Source: Talpa occidentalis
Lineage: Eukaryota; Chordata; Mammalia; Eulipotyphla; Talpidae
Assembly: GCF_014898055.3 (NCBI RefSeq)
Contig: NW_023604295.1
Coordinates: forward strand, 66,675,730-66,739,729
Direction: 5' to 3'
DNA: 64,000 nucleotides
Part shown: one piece after another, positions 48,986 through 58,834 of the stretch
Numbering within the stretch: position 1 is the first letter of the stretch
How the letters are laid out: each line of letters begins with the position of its first letter
Position numbers and translations under genes: made by a program
The notes under the pieces: generated by a model
Databases searched by the model: none
What the model saw: the letters and a program-made list of their open reading frames with translations, nothing else
What the model was told of the DNA's origin: nothing

Positions 48986-50318
48986 CCAGTCCTGAGTAAC
49001 AAGGAACAGTTAATGTGAAAATGGAGAGAAGTAAATGGGCTAATTCTATTTTTATATCACTTTGAAATTATTTTTATTTATATTTGAATATGGATATAAC
49101 TGATTCTTAGGAAGTTAAAACATTTCAAATAAATAGTGAAACAAGTTTATACAGGTTCACAAATTTCTAGTGTATATGTCTGCTACAAATACACATAATT
49201 TGCTAAATATGCTCAAAAATGTATCTACTACCAGTTGTCTATCCTCTTCATTCTGGGAACAAGATGGCATCAGTTGTGAAGATGGGAGAGTTTAGTTTTT
49301 TAAAGTGTAACATATTTTCTTACTCATATAGTAACTTTTCATTCAGAAACTTTTAAGTGTGAAAGTTCAAGAAGTTTGTTTCTAGTTTGGCATTCAGAGC
49401 TTACAGGTGGAATTTAATGAAATTTATATAAATGAAAGACTAAGTATTCTTGGTTATCTCAAAAGGGATCTTTGAAGTAAGAATTGTCAGAAAATTATGA
49501 GCCATTGTCCTCAGAAAACAGAAGCTAATGTGCTATAAAATGCATGATTCTAAAGTGCCTATCAAAAAGAGATTGTATATACTTACCTATTTTAAAATTA
49601 GTAGAATTTTCTAGTTACTTTTTTTAATGAGTCCAAATATTGAGACAAATGATTTGTATCAATGAACTTTTATGATCATTAATATGTTAGTAATTTTTAT
49701 TTCAAAATAATGTAACACAATCAAGATGCAAAGATATCTGTATTGACTTCAGTAATAGCTATATGCTTTTTAATTTCATGCATAAAATTGTTATGATAAT
49801 TGAATCATCAAGAAATGATTACTTTTCAAGTCCATTCCATAGCCATCTCAGCTTACTCCTCTAGCAGGACATTGGGTATTCCAAATCTGCACTGAATATA
49901 AAATGTTAAATTCCTTACAAACAGATACAGTTGAATGTAACTCTAAATGTGTATTTAGCGTATGTATTTTGTACCCACAGGTATTTTAAACTACTAAAAT
50001 CCTACATTTAGCTTCACATATATCTAGTCCAGACTTGATGTTGTGTAGAATTTATTGTGGCTATAAGGTCATTTTCATACCTCTCTTTTAAAATTATTGG
50101 GGCTCACTTAACAAAGTGTAAGGCAATATGTAAATTTTAAATATGTGCTTCACAGGACTTGAAACTCATAAGTAAAGTTAGAAGGATTCTTTAAGTTTAC
50201 AAAAATATATTTATGGCCTCTGACAGAATTTTTAAAAGGTTAGGGGAAGAAAATATGACTGAAATTTAAATACTATTCAATACCATAAGCTTTTATGCAT
50301 ATTTAAAACTTTGCTTCA
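48986..50318. other. AT-rich DNA, nothing recognised
   Basis: No gene or repeat recognised. Confidence 0.45.
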
Positions 50319-50333
50319 GTGTCCAATAGTTTT

Positions 50334-52392
50334 TTTTTTTATTACTTAAAATACTTTATTTTTTTTTAATTTTTTTTTATAATAAATTTTATTTTTATAT
50401 TCCCCCATACAATTGCAAACGCCCCATTCTGACCCCAATCCTTCCCTTCCCGCCCCCCACCCCCCAAAAAGTGTCTCTGGTTCATAGTTTTTTGTTGATT
50501 TTGATTTTCACTTTCTTATATTCATTTTCCTGGTCCCTCATTTAAGTTTTCTAGATTCCTGCTATGAGTGAGACCATCCGGTATTTTTCTTTTTCTTTTT
50601 GGCTTATTCCACTGAGCATGATCCCTTCCAGCGCCATCCATGTTGCTGCAAATTGCATGTGTTTATCTTTTTTGAATGCTGAGTAATATTCCATGGTATA
50701 TATGTACCACATCTTCTTGATCCAGTCATCTATTTTGGGGCATTTGGGTTGTTTCCAAAGCTTAGCTATTGTAAACAGTGCTGCTATAAACATAGGGGTG
50801 CAGGTGCTCTTTGGAATTGATGTTTCTGTGTCCTTTGGGTAAATACCTAGGAGTGGAATTGCTGGATCATATGGAAGCTCTATGTTTAGTAGGTCCAGAA
50901 ATCTCCACACAGCTCTCCACAGTGGTTGGACCAGTTTGCACTCCCACCAACAGTGCAGGAGAGTTCCTTTTTCTCCACACCCTCGCCAACATTTGTTGTT
51001 GCTAGTTTTTTTAATATGTGCCATTCTCACTGGTATAAAATGGTATCTCATGGTAGTTTTGATTTGCATTTCCCTGATGGCAAGTGATGTTGAACATTTT
51101 TTCATATGCCTGTTGGCCATTTGCATTTCCTCTTCAGAGAAGTTTCTTCTTAGCTCTTCTGCCCATTTTTTGACTGGATTATTTTCTTTGTTGTTGTTGA
51201 GTCTCATCAGCTCTTTGTAGATTTTTGTGATCAGTCCTTTATCATTAGTGTTGGGTGCAAAAATGTTCTCCCAGTTGGTGGGTTTCTCTGTTTTTTGTTA
51301 TTGTCTCTTTTGCTGTGCAGAAGCTCTTTAATTTGATGTAGTCCCAGCTGTTTATCTTTGCCTTCACTATCACTGCTTTGGGTGATGTGTCTGTAAAGAT
51401 GTCTTTGATGTGCAAATCCCGTAGTGTTTCGCCTATATTTCCTTCTATGTATTTTATGGTTTCAGGTCTTATGTCTAGTTCTTTAATCCATTTTGAGTTG
51501 ATTTTTGTGTATGGTGTGAGGTAGTGGTCAAGCTTCATTCTTTTGCATGTAGCGACCCAGTTTTCCCAGCACCATTTATTGAACAAACTTTCTTTGCTCC
51601 AATGCATAGTCTTTGCTCCTTTGTCAAAGATTAGTTGACCATAAATCTTTGGGTTTATTTCTGGATTTTCTATTCGATTCCATTGGTCTGTATGTCTGTT
51701 CTTGTTCCAATACCATGCAGTTTTGATGATTATGGCTTTGTAGTATAGTTTGAAGTCTGGGAGTGTGATGCCTCCATTTCCTTCTTTTTTTTTTCAGTAG
51801 AGCTTTGGCTATTCGGGGTTTTTGGTGATTCCATATGAATTTCATCAATAATTGTTCTATTTCTTTGAAGAATGACATTGAAATTTTGATTGGAATAGCA
51901 TTGAATCTGTATATTGCTTTTGGTAGGATGGCCATTTTAATAATGTTTATTCTTCCAATCCATGAGCAGGGGATGTCTTTCCATTTCTTTGTGTCTTCTT
52001 CTATTTCTTTTAACAGTGTTTTTTAATTTTCTTTGTATAGGTCCTTTACCTCTTTTGTTAGATTTATTCCCAAGTATTTGATTTTTTTTGTTTCTATAGT
52101 AAAAGGGATTTTTTTTTTAATTTCTTCTTCAGATTTATTGTTGGTGTATAGGAAGGCTACTTATTTTTGCGTGTTGATTTTGTATCCTGCCACTTTAGTG
52201 AACTGATTGATTAGTTGAATTAGTTTTTCTGTGTAGATTTTGGGGTTCTCTATGTATATTATCATATCATCTGCAAATAGTGATAGTTTGACTTCTTCTT
52301 TTCCTATTTGGATTCCTTGGATGTCTTTCTCTTGTCTTATTGCTCTGGCTAGGACTTCCAGTATTATATTGAAAAGCAGTGGTGAGAGTGGT
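50334..52392 (-). mobile_element. 5'-truncated young L1, about 2.06 kb, 15-bp TSD
   Basis: Runs on the minus strand from within the reverse transcriptase region of ORF2 to the 3'UTR and A-tail. Perfect TSD GTGTCCAATAGTTTT at 50319-50333 and 52393-52407. The 3'UTR carries the C-rich/G-rich block at 50444-50465. Two T-runs on the plus strand are separated by 17 bases (50341-50357), suggesting a short 3' transduction or a composite tail. Confidence 0.96.
50551..52392 (-). pseudogene. L1 ORF2 C-terminal half, broken
   Basis: Four frame segments in series. 52161-52392: end of the reverse transcriptase domain with the catalytic FADD motif ([16 protein letters not shown]). 51624-51935 and 51245-51607: the region after the RT ([25 protein letters not shown]). 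50551-51207: C-terminal domain with the Cys/His motif C-x3-C-x7-H-x4-C ([18 protein letters not shown]) and the terminus SLIAGI. At least two frameshifts and in-frame stops separate them, and the endonuclease domain and most of the RT are lost by 5' truncation, so it is not autonomous. Confidence 0.92.
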
Positions 52393-52407
52393 GTGTCCAA
52401 TAGTTTT

Positions 52408-52756
52408 AATTGATTCTAAACTATATTGCAGAAATGTTGAGGAATTAAGTCAATATTTTCCAGTAATGTATACAGTTTAAAATCTATCTCTACTTTTTTC
52501 CTGAGCATCATATTTTACAACATCATACTCTACAAATGGAACTAACTTCCTTTTCTGAGAATTTTCTATTTGCAAAAGTTGGGATTCTTAGTCTCATTTT
52601 ACCCTTTATCAGAATTTTTTTGTTCAGAAATTAATAAAAATTTGGAAAGATTTTGAGGGATTAAATTTATAACAAATTCAATAATTTAAAAATATCAAGA
52701 GAGAAAAGATGATATATAACTCTGCTGAAGTAGCCACCAAGTCTAACTAAAATATA
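52408..52756. other. AT-rich spacer
   Basis: Nothing recognised between two L1 insertions. Confidence 0.5.
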
Positions 52757-52766
52757 CCAAAAAATA

Positions 52767-53228
52767 GATTACTGGATCAAGAGACGTGGCATATATACAC
52801 AATGGAATATTATTCAGCAGTCAAAAAAGATAACCTCATGCTATTCGCAGCAATGTGGCTGGAACTAGAAAGAATTTTTCTCAGTGAAATAAGCCAGAAG
52901 GAAAAAGAAAAATATCGGATGGTTTCACTTATAGCAGGAATATAGGGAAACTCAATAAGACATCCATAAAAAAATAATGACAGTACAAAACACAACAAAG
53001 CAAAAACAGACAATTATAAATCAGAGCCACACTGCAGGGGAGGAGGAGGAGGAGGGATCAGAAGGAGGGAGGGAGGCACACAGGGGACTGTGGTGATGGC
53101 ACACGGGTGCATTGGTGAAAGAAATTCTGTGGGGACTACACCTAAGGGAGCAGGGGGAAGCAAATATTGTTTAAAAATGAACAATGATGTAAAAAATAAA
53201 AAAAATTAATATATAAAAAAATAAAGAT
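52767..53228 (+). mobile_element. 5'-truncated L1, second 3'UTR type
   Basis: Plus-strand: ORF2 end (GGAATATTATTCAGCAGTCA, AAGCCAGAAGGAAAAAGAAA, TTTCACTTATAGCAGGAATA with stop), then a 3'UTR with CTGCAGGGGAGGAGG, GGTGCATTGGTGAAAGAAAT, GGGGACTACACC, AAAAATGAACAATGATGT and an A/T-rich tail. A 10-bp flank CCAAAAAATA at 52757-52766 and 53229-53238 is the probable TSD; it is A-rich, so weaker. Confidence 0.9.
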
Positions 53229-53238
53229 CCAAAAAATA

Positions 53239-55227
53239 CATATACCCAGCTTGAGGATTAGGAGTTTTGATATCTGCCACCAGACATGTTATTTAATATC
53301 TCTGTTCTTCAAAATGTTCATCTATGAAATGTTCAGAAAATGGAGAGGTATTTCACTGGAACATTGTAAAAATAACACAAGATAGAGGAAACACAGGACC
53401 TTTGCATGCTATCTCAAATAATATGTAGTCATGCTTCTTGATAAGCAGAAAAACAAAAGGTAATAGAAGTTTTAGTGTCCTTTGTGCATAAGGCAAAATA
53501 GAAAATTGTATTCACAAATTATACAAATTGATGGTTACAACTTCATTTGGAGATAGGACTAATTAGGTTATGCTCTGGAGATTTAATGAAGTGAGTAACT
53601 ACTGGGCAAAACATAGAGAAAAATATTCCTTAGTAGAGGAAGTTAAAAATACAAAGGTAAGTTATGATTTGCTTTGCATAATAAGTAGCTACTGTAAGAA
53701 AATTAAAGAAGAAAGTATAAAGGCAGCCTGAGTTGCCTACAAATGCAGAATTGGCTTGAATTCTTCACTATAATTGACCAAATACACATAAAATATGATC
53801 ATTATAGTTCATAGTACTAAGCTTATACCACTGCCCACCTACTGGCAGCTTACTTAATTAGGAAGGAAAATACTCAGGAAGTAATAAAGCACATCTGGAG
53901 AGCTAGCTCTAAAAGTGAAAACTTATGCACACACATATGTCTACACAGCCACAGATTAGTTCCTCAAGCAGTGTGAAGTCTACCCTGAACATAATAAACA
54001 CATACTGCTTATTTATTCTAGATATTAATTTATATTACATAAATTTGCCTTGGGCAGCAAGACCATATGTAACATGGACCACTTAAGGCCATTGATAGGG
54101 CAATAATCTTTTACAATTATTCAATAAATATTTACTGATGCTGTCAGTATTACAGCACTTAATGAAATGACTTGTAATACATCAGTTCCGAAATTCTCAT
54201 TAAAGTAGTATTTTGTGATTAATTGACATTTGAATTGAAAAAAGGACACTGCTTCCAAAATTACAATATTTGGGGGTGAACTGTTTATGTTGAAAAAACC
54301 AAAGACAATATTCTTATCAATTTTAAATTGTATATATATATATACACACATACAATTAACATATGCACTTAAGTATGTGTGTATACATATATATATATAT
54401 ATATATGAATCTAAATGACCAAACACAAATTTTAAAATATAAATTATTTACAGAGGGAAAAATGCCAGTTAGAAATGTTGGACAGTCAACAAAATAATTC
54501 CAGAGAACTGAGAAAATATTTTTGATTTATCATTGGTGATAACTTCAGATTTTAATGCAGATAATATTTTCACGGACATTCAAGTAGACAATGTAAATTG
54601 TTTTGGAATAAAAGCACAAAATCATAGTGATTATAAATCTTTAAGAAGGTATTTAGACTAACCCAAGTTCTCTTCCAAGAAATATGCACATTCTCACACA
54701 CACACATTCTTAGGATGATTCCATAGCCTGTTTAGTAGGACACCCCAATATATACATTCCCCTCCGATAAGTAAATAAATAAATCAATATGACAAAGAGG
54801 TCAAGCAGTATTATTAAATTATCTGCCAGTTCAGTCGTATCTTCCTAAAGACCAAGTTGAATAACTCACGCTCTTTATCTTCTGGCAGAAATCCAAAATT
54901 GAAGGAAAAGCAAAGCAGACTTTCTGAAAGTACAGATAGGAGACTTACTCATATACTTGGTAGCTTGTCTGAAGATGTTTCTTTGTAAAGTTTGCAATGA
55001 CACCAATGTTTATTACAATATGTTTATACTTTTATAATTCATACAAAAGAGTCTAGAGCATAGATTGATCAATATATTTTGGCATATAAAATGATAAAAA
55101 AAAACTTTTTACTTTCATAAGAATTTCTACTGGCTAAATTAATGGAGACATAGGTGGCCACTGTGTAACCTAAACAGTCATGAGAATTTATGTTTAAGTT
55201 GAAACTGACAGAATTCTAAAATCAGGT
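53239..55227. other. About 2 kb without recognised genes
   Basis: AT-rich, including the microsatellite/hairpin at 54331-54407. Confidence 0.45.
54331..54407. repeat. (TA)n/(CA)n microsatellite forming an inverted repeat
   Basis: TATACACACATAC (54341-54353) and its exact reverse complement GTATGTGTGTATA (54373-54385) are separated by 19 bases and flanked outward by (TA)n, so a long AT-rich cruciform can form. Confidence 0.85.
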
Positions 55228-55236
55228 TGTTCTTAA

Positions 55237-55509
55237 TTTTTTTTTAAAGATTTATTTATTTATTTATACAAGCACTGGGTACAGTCAGAAGCGCAGGAGG
55301 GTGAGAGAATTCACCAGAGCCAGAGTGGGGAACAGAACTGGCAGACTGACGAAGAAATACACTGCTGAGGGGAGCAGCGGGCGCAGCAGGAGAGGTCTGC
55401 CTCAGCCATGGGGGACCTCTCCGGGGGGCCTGGGAGCGAGCTGGCGCTGCAGAGGCTGCCGGCAGCTTCGCAGCCCAGCGCTCAACTGCTGCGCCACCAG
55501 GGGAGGCCC
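55237..55509 (-). mobile_element. tRNA-derived SINE, CpG-containing
   Basis: Minus-strand copy with AAATAAATAAATAAATCTTT tail and intact head. TSD TGTTCTTAA at 55228-55236 and 55510-55518. The middle shows some divergence, including GGGGGGCCTGGGAGCGAGCT where the young copies have a GGCCGGGGAGCAGCC block. Confidence 0.92.
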
Positions 55510-55518
55510 TGTTCTTAA

Positions 55519-56003
55519 CTTATTAACTGAAGTTTTTTGGGTTTTTTAGCTGTGAAATTTTTGAGGAGATACTATAGTCTACAAGGTCAAGTAGAATGTT
55601 AAATTGTAAATAACTATGAATGTATTTTGCAAATAGATGGAGCAAGCAGAGTAGAAAACTAGTAGAGAAACCAGAATAGAGAATTGATGCATAAGCTGGG
55701 GGCTTTGGAGTCCTCATGCTTTTAGGCCCAAAGCTAGACTATATTTTCCAGCTTCCTTTATAGTTAGATATGACCAAAGGGATGTTAGCTGAAATGATAT
55801 TATTCTCCTCCTCGAAGCCACTGCAACTAAAATAACTCCCAAGATGCGTAGACTCCAGTGGCACAGGTGGCAGAAGCAGAAAATGGAGAACAGCTTCCCG
55901 TGTGCCACACCAGTCTTGAGCTCTTACCTGAGCGGAAATTTTCACTGTGGAAAGCTATGGAGATTGGCAGTTTGTCTGCCATAGCATCCAGTGTTACCTT
56001 AAT
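55519..56003. other. Possible ancient repeat, unnamed
   Basis: 55735-55990 (ATTTTCCAGCTTCCTTTATA, GACCAAAGGGATGTTAGCTG) recalls a widely scattered mammalian repeat, but I cannot name it. Frames are short and overlapping on both strands. Confidence 0.35.
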
Positions 56004-56158
56004 ACTGGTTCTCAAACTTTACATAAGTCAGTATCACCTGAATGACTTGTTAAAACATAGAAAAAGGCCCTAGTCCACAGCTGCTCATTCTGGGAGTCTG
56101 GGGTGGGACCCACACTTTCGCATTTCTGTCAAGTTCCCGGATGGTGCAGCTATTGGTG
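56004..56158 (+). mobile_element. MER5A-like hAT-Charlie DNA transposon relic
   Basis: GGTTCTCAAACTTTACATAA, CAGTATCACCTGAATGACTT, GTTAAAACATAG, AGTCTGGGGTGGGACCCAC, GCATTTCTGTCAAGTTCCCG, GATGGTGCAGCTATTGGTGG follow the MER5A order closely. The right terminal inverted repeat is missing. A nonautonomous eutherian element, long inactive. Confidence 0.78.
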
Positions 56159-57175
56159 GCTTGCTTGTTTAACTTAGACAATATGCTCAAGGTAAATATA
56201 AATTACTGTTTGTATTGTTACTGGAACTTTAAGATATTGAAGCAATTATTTTTCTGTCTCCACAGTTATTTTTTTGAGTGCTTGTAAGAATGTAAATTAG
56301 AACCTAAAATAGGTAAAATGCAAAATACAAACTCAATCTTTGCTTTCTTTATTTCTGCTCTGCTGTCCATAAACAATTCTCCCTTTATTAAATTAAAATG
56401 ATGCATTTTCAGAACATAATAATGAGAAACAATAATTATCAAATGTATTGTGAATAATTGGATAGACGGTATCAGCATTCGGTTGCCTTTTTTCTCAGTA
56501 ACCCACAAACTAGTCATGTGCTGGTTGCTATGACTCACCTTAAACTCGTGTGAGCTTTTTTCCAACATCTGTTTCCTTTCTTCCCTTTGATTGGTATCTC
56601 TTTTAAACCCAAGGTCCTTCATCTCCTCTCTGTGTTCTCCTGGGCATTTATAAATGGCAGGGAACCCAGTCGCTGCTTTTCAGAACATTAAATCCCTCAG
56701 AAACTAAAATCTCCAATTATTGCTTGAGTTCTTGTTTCTGACTTTCTTGGAACTTCATCTGCCATTCCATAAATATTTGAACACAATGCAAGCATTTAAA
56801 GATTCACAACATTTGATTTGTCAGCTTCTTTAGGAAATTTCAAAAGGAGTTACATTCGCAACTAAATTAAGCTACAGCAACAGCAAGAAAACTTTATTTT
56901 TATTCTCAATGATGCCCTGCTGTGAGTGGTAGAAGCACTTTCTAAGGATACACACAAACTAGTTAGTAATGCATACATGTAAGTCTATATATTTATATAT
57001 AAAATTATATATAATAGAAATATAGCCTATATTTATAGATTAAATATATTTATAATATAAATTTTATAGTTTTATTTATAAGTATAGATGTATAAAAGTA
57101 TAAACACAAAGCACCAAATTCCTCTAAATTATTCAAAATCAGCTATCTCCTCTATAAAACGAAACAATATAAACT
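56159..57175. other. AT-rich DNA, nothing recognised
   Basis: Includes (TA)-rich runs at about 56985-57070. A 118-codon minus frame at 56266-56622 is unrecognised. Confidence 0.45.
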
Positions 57176-57185
57176 CAACCACAGG

Positions 57186-57558
57186 TTTTTTTTTTAAGAT
57201 TTATTTATTTATGCATACAAGAACTGGGGTACAGGCCAGAGGTGTGGGGGGGTGAGAGTGTTACTATGTTTTGTGTTGATGCGGCGGATGGCAGAACCCA
57301 TGTAGAATAGGCAGGTTTGCGGGGTTTGGGCTGCCCCTCTCCCTGTCCTATAACAAGAGGACTCACCAGAGACAGAGCAGGGAACAGAACAGGCAGACTG
57401 ACTGAAATACACTGCTGAGGGGAGCAGCAGGCGAGTCAGGAGAGGTCTGCTGCACCATGTGGGTAGCTCCCTGGCTGGTCAGGGATTGAACTCATGCTGC
57501 AGAGGCTGCGGACAGCTTCATAGGTTGTGTCTTAACTCCTTGTGCCATCAGGGATGCC
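57186..57558 (-). mobile_element. Older SINE split by an LTR-like insert
   Basis: Minus-strand SINE of the older subfamily, TSD CAACCACAGG at 57176-57185 and 57559-57568. It is interrupted after GGTGAGAG (57258) and resumes at AGAGGACTCACC (57356); without the insert the normal SINE sequence GGTGAGAGGACTCACC is restored. Confidence 0.93.
57259..57355 (+). mobile_element. 97-bp LTR-like insert, TG...CA, 4-bp TSD
   Basis: Starts TGTTACTATG and ends CTATAACA: 5-bp inverted ends TGTTA/TAACA, flanked by AGAG at 57255-57258 and 57356-57359. All but about the first seven bases matches the last 90 bp of the LTR at 15571-16181. It therefore looks like a solo LTR reduced to its first few bases plus its terminal segment, with the signals of U3 and the ATTAAA gone. 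Confidence 0.8.
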
Positions 57559-57568
57559 CAACCACAGG

Positions 57569-57954
57569 GTTTTGTAATAAGAAAAGGCATATAAGGTAAT
57601 ACGTAGTACATAGTACTCCACAATGTCAGCTACTACTAACTGTCATTACTTTGATTCCTAAGAGGTCATTTTAAAGCTCAGTAATCTCTACTTGTTACTA
57701 GTAATGTCTCCTGACTCTCTTTAGTTCTAGGAATCAGATCTATTCTTTTGGGGTTAATAGTAGTCTGAGATTGAGTGTAGGTGGCTACCCCTTGTGTGTA
57801 GGGAGATAAAGCTGTGAAAGTGAAGGACAATGAATTTAAAGGTTGCCAGGCAAAAAATAACAAAGGTAAAACTATTTCAGAGATAACAGAAAAGGCTTTA
57901 GCCTAAAAAAGTAAGAGTCTACTCAGACCTGGAATTGTTTAATAAAACTTTTTT
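57569..57954. other. No recognised features
   Basis: Nothing supported. Confidence 0.45.
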
Positions 57955-58247
57955 TATTTCTATATATTTTTACATCATTGTTCATTTTTAAACAATGTTT
58001 GCTTTTTTCCCCCCTTCAGGCATAGTACCCATAGAATTCCTGCACCAAGTCACCAGTGCACCATCAGCACAGTCCCCTAATTAATTCTTCTGCCTCCCTC
58101 CCTCTGATCCCTCTCCCTCCCTCTCCCCTGCAGGATGTCTCTGGTTTCTAATTGTCTGTTTTTGTTTGTTGTGTTGTGTTTTGTATTGTTATTATTTTTT
58201 CCCCTGATGTCTTATTTGCTTCCCCTATATTCCTCCTATAAGTGAAA
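57955..58247 (-). mobile_element. L1 3' end, second 3'UTR type
   Basis: Antisense form: TACATCATTGTTCATTTTTA, AACAATGTTTGCTT, CCCCTGCAGGATGTCTCTGG, ending CTATAAGTGAAAC, the reverse of the ORF2 terminus GTTTCACTTATAG. A 6-bp AAACTT at both edges may be the remaining TSD. Confidence 0.85.
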
Positions 58248-58560
58248 CTTATAAAAGAGTCTTCACTCCGGTTTTTCTTAAGAAGTAACAAAAGATGTTT
58301 GATGATGGCAAAACCTTTTTTGGAACCAGAATTAGGTAAGAGTAGACAGAGAAGAAGGGCATGGGTGAGCCAAAGAGATTATGGGAACTTGAAACCTTTA
58401 AGAGGAAACCAGGGAAGCAAGGGGAAGCTGGAAATTGATTTCGTGAAGATGTTTGGATTGTTTTTTCCCACATGCTCATGAACTAGGAGTTCTGTAGTTG
58501 TAAATCCCATGAGGCATTGACCCCTTAAAGTCCAGTAGCATCATTATCAAAATTTTTCCT

Positions 58561-58822
58561 GGACCTCCCTGGTGGTGCAGCAGGTTGAGCGCCATGCTGT
58601 GAAGCTGTCTGCAGCCTTGGCAGCGCGGGTTTGATCCCGGCTGGTCTGTGAGAATCCCACATGGTCCCTCAGACCTCTCCTGTCATGCCCACTGCTCCCC
58701 TCAGCAGTGTATTTCTGTCATCTGCCTGTTCTGCTCCCCACTCTGTCTCTGGTGAATCCTCTCACCCTCCCCTGCCTCTGACCTGTACCCCAGCTCTTGT
58801 ATAAAAATAAATAAATCTTAAA
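58561..58822 (+). mobile_element. tRNA-derived SINE
   Basis: Plus-strand: GGACCTCCCTGGTGGTGCAG, GTTTGATCCCGGCTGG, CTGCTCCCCTCAGCAGTGTA, TACCCCAGCTCTTGTATAAA, AATAAATAAATC, A-run. Imperfect flanking duplication (AAAATTTTTCCT / AAAAATTATCCT). The body is intermediate between the two subfamilies (Head GAGCGCCATGCTGTGAAGCT). Confidence 0.9.
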
Positions 58823-58834
58823 AAAAATTATCCT

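Noticed and set aside
56266..56622. 118-codon minus-strand frame
   Set aside because: Unrecognised, in AT-rich DNA, without supporting signals.
587..58822. tRNA genes from the A/B-box heads
   Set aside because: The heads do not fold as complete tRNAs and continue into the SINE body; they are SINE promoters.
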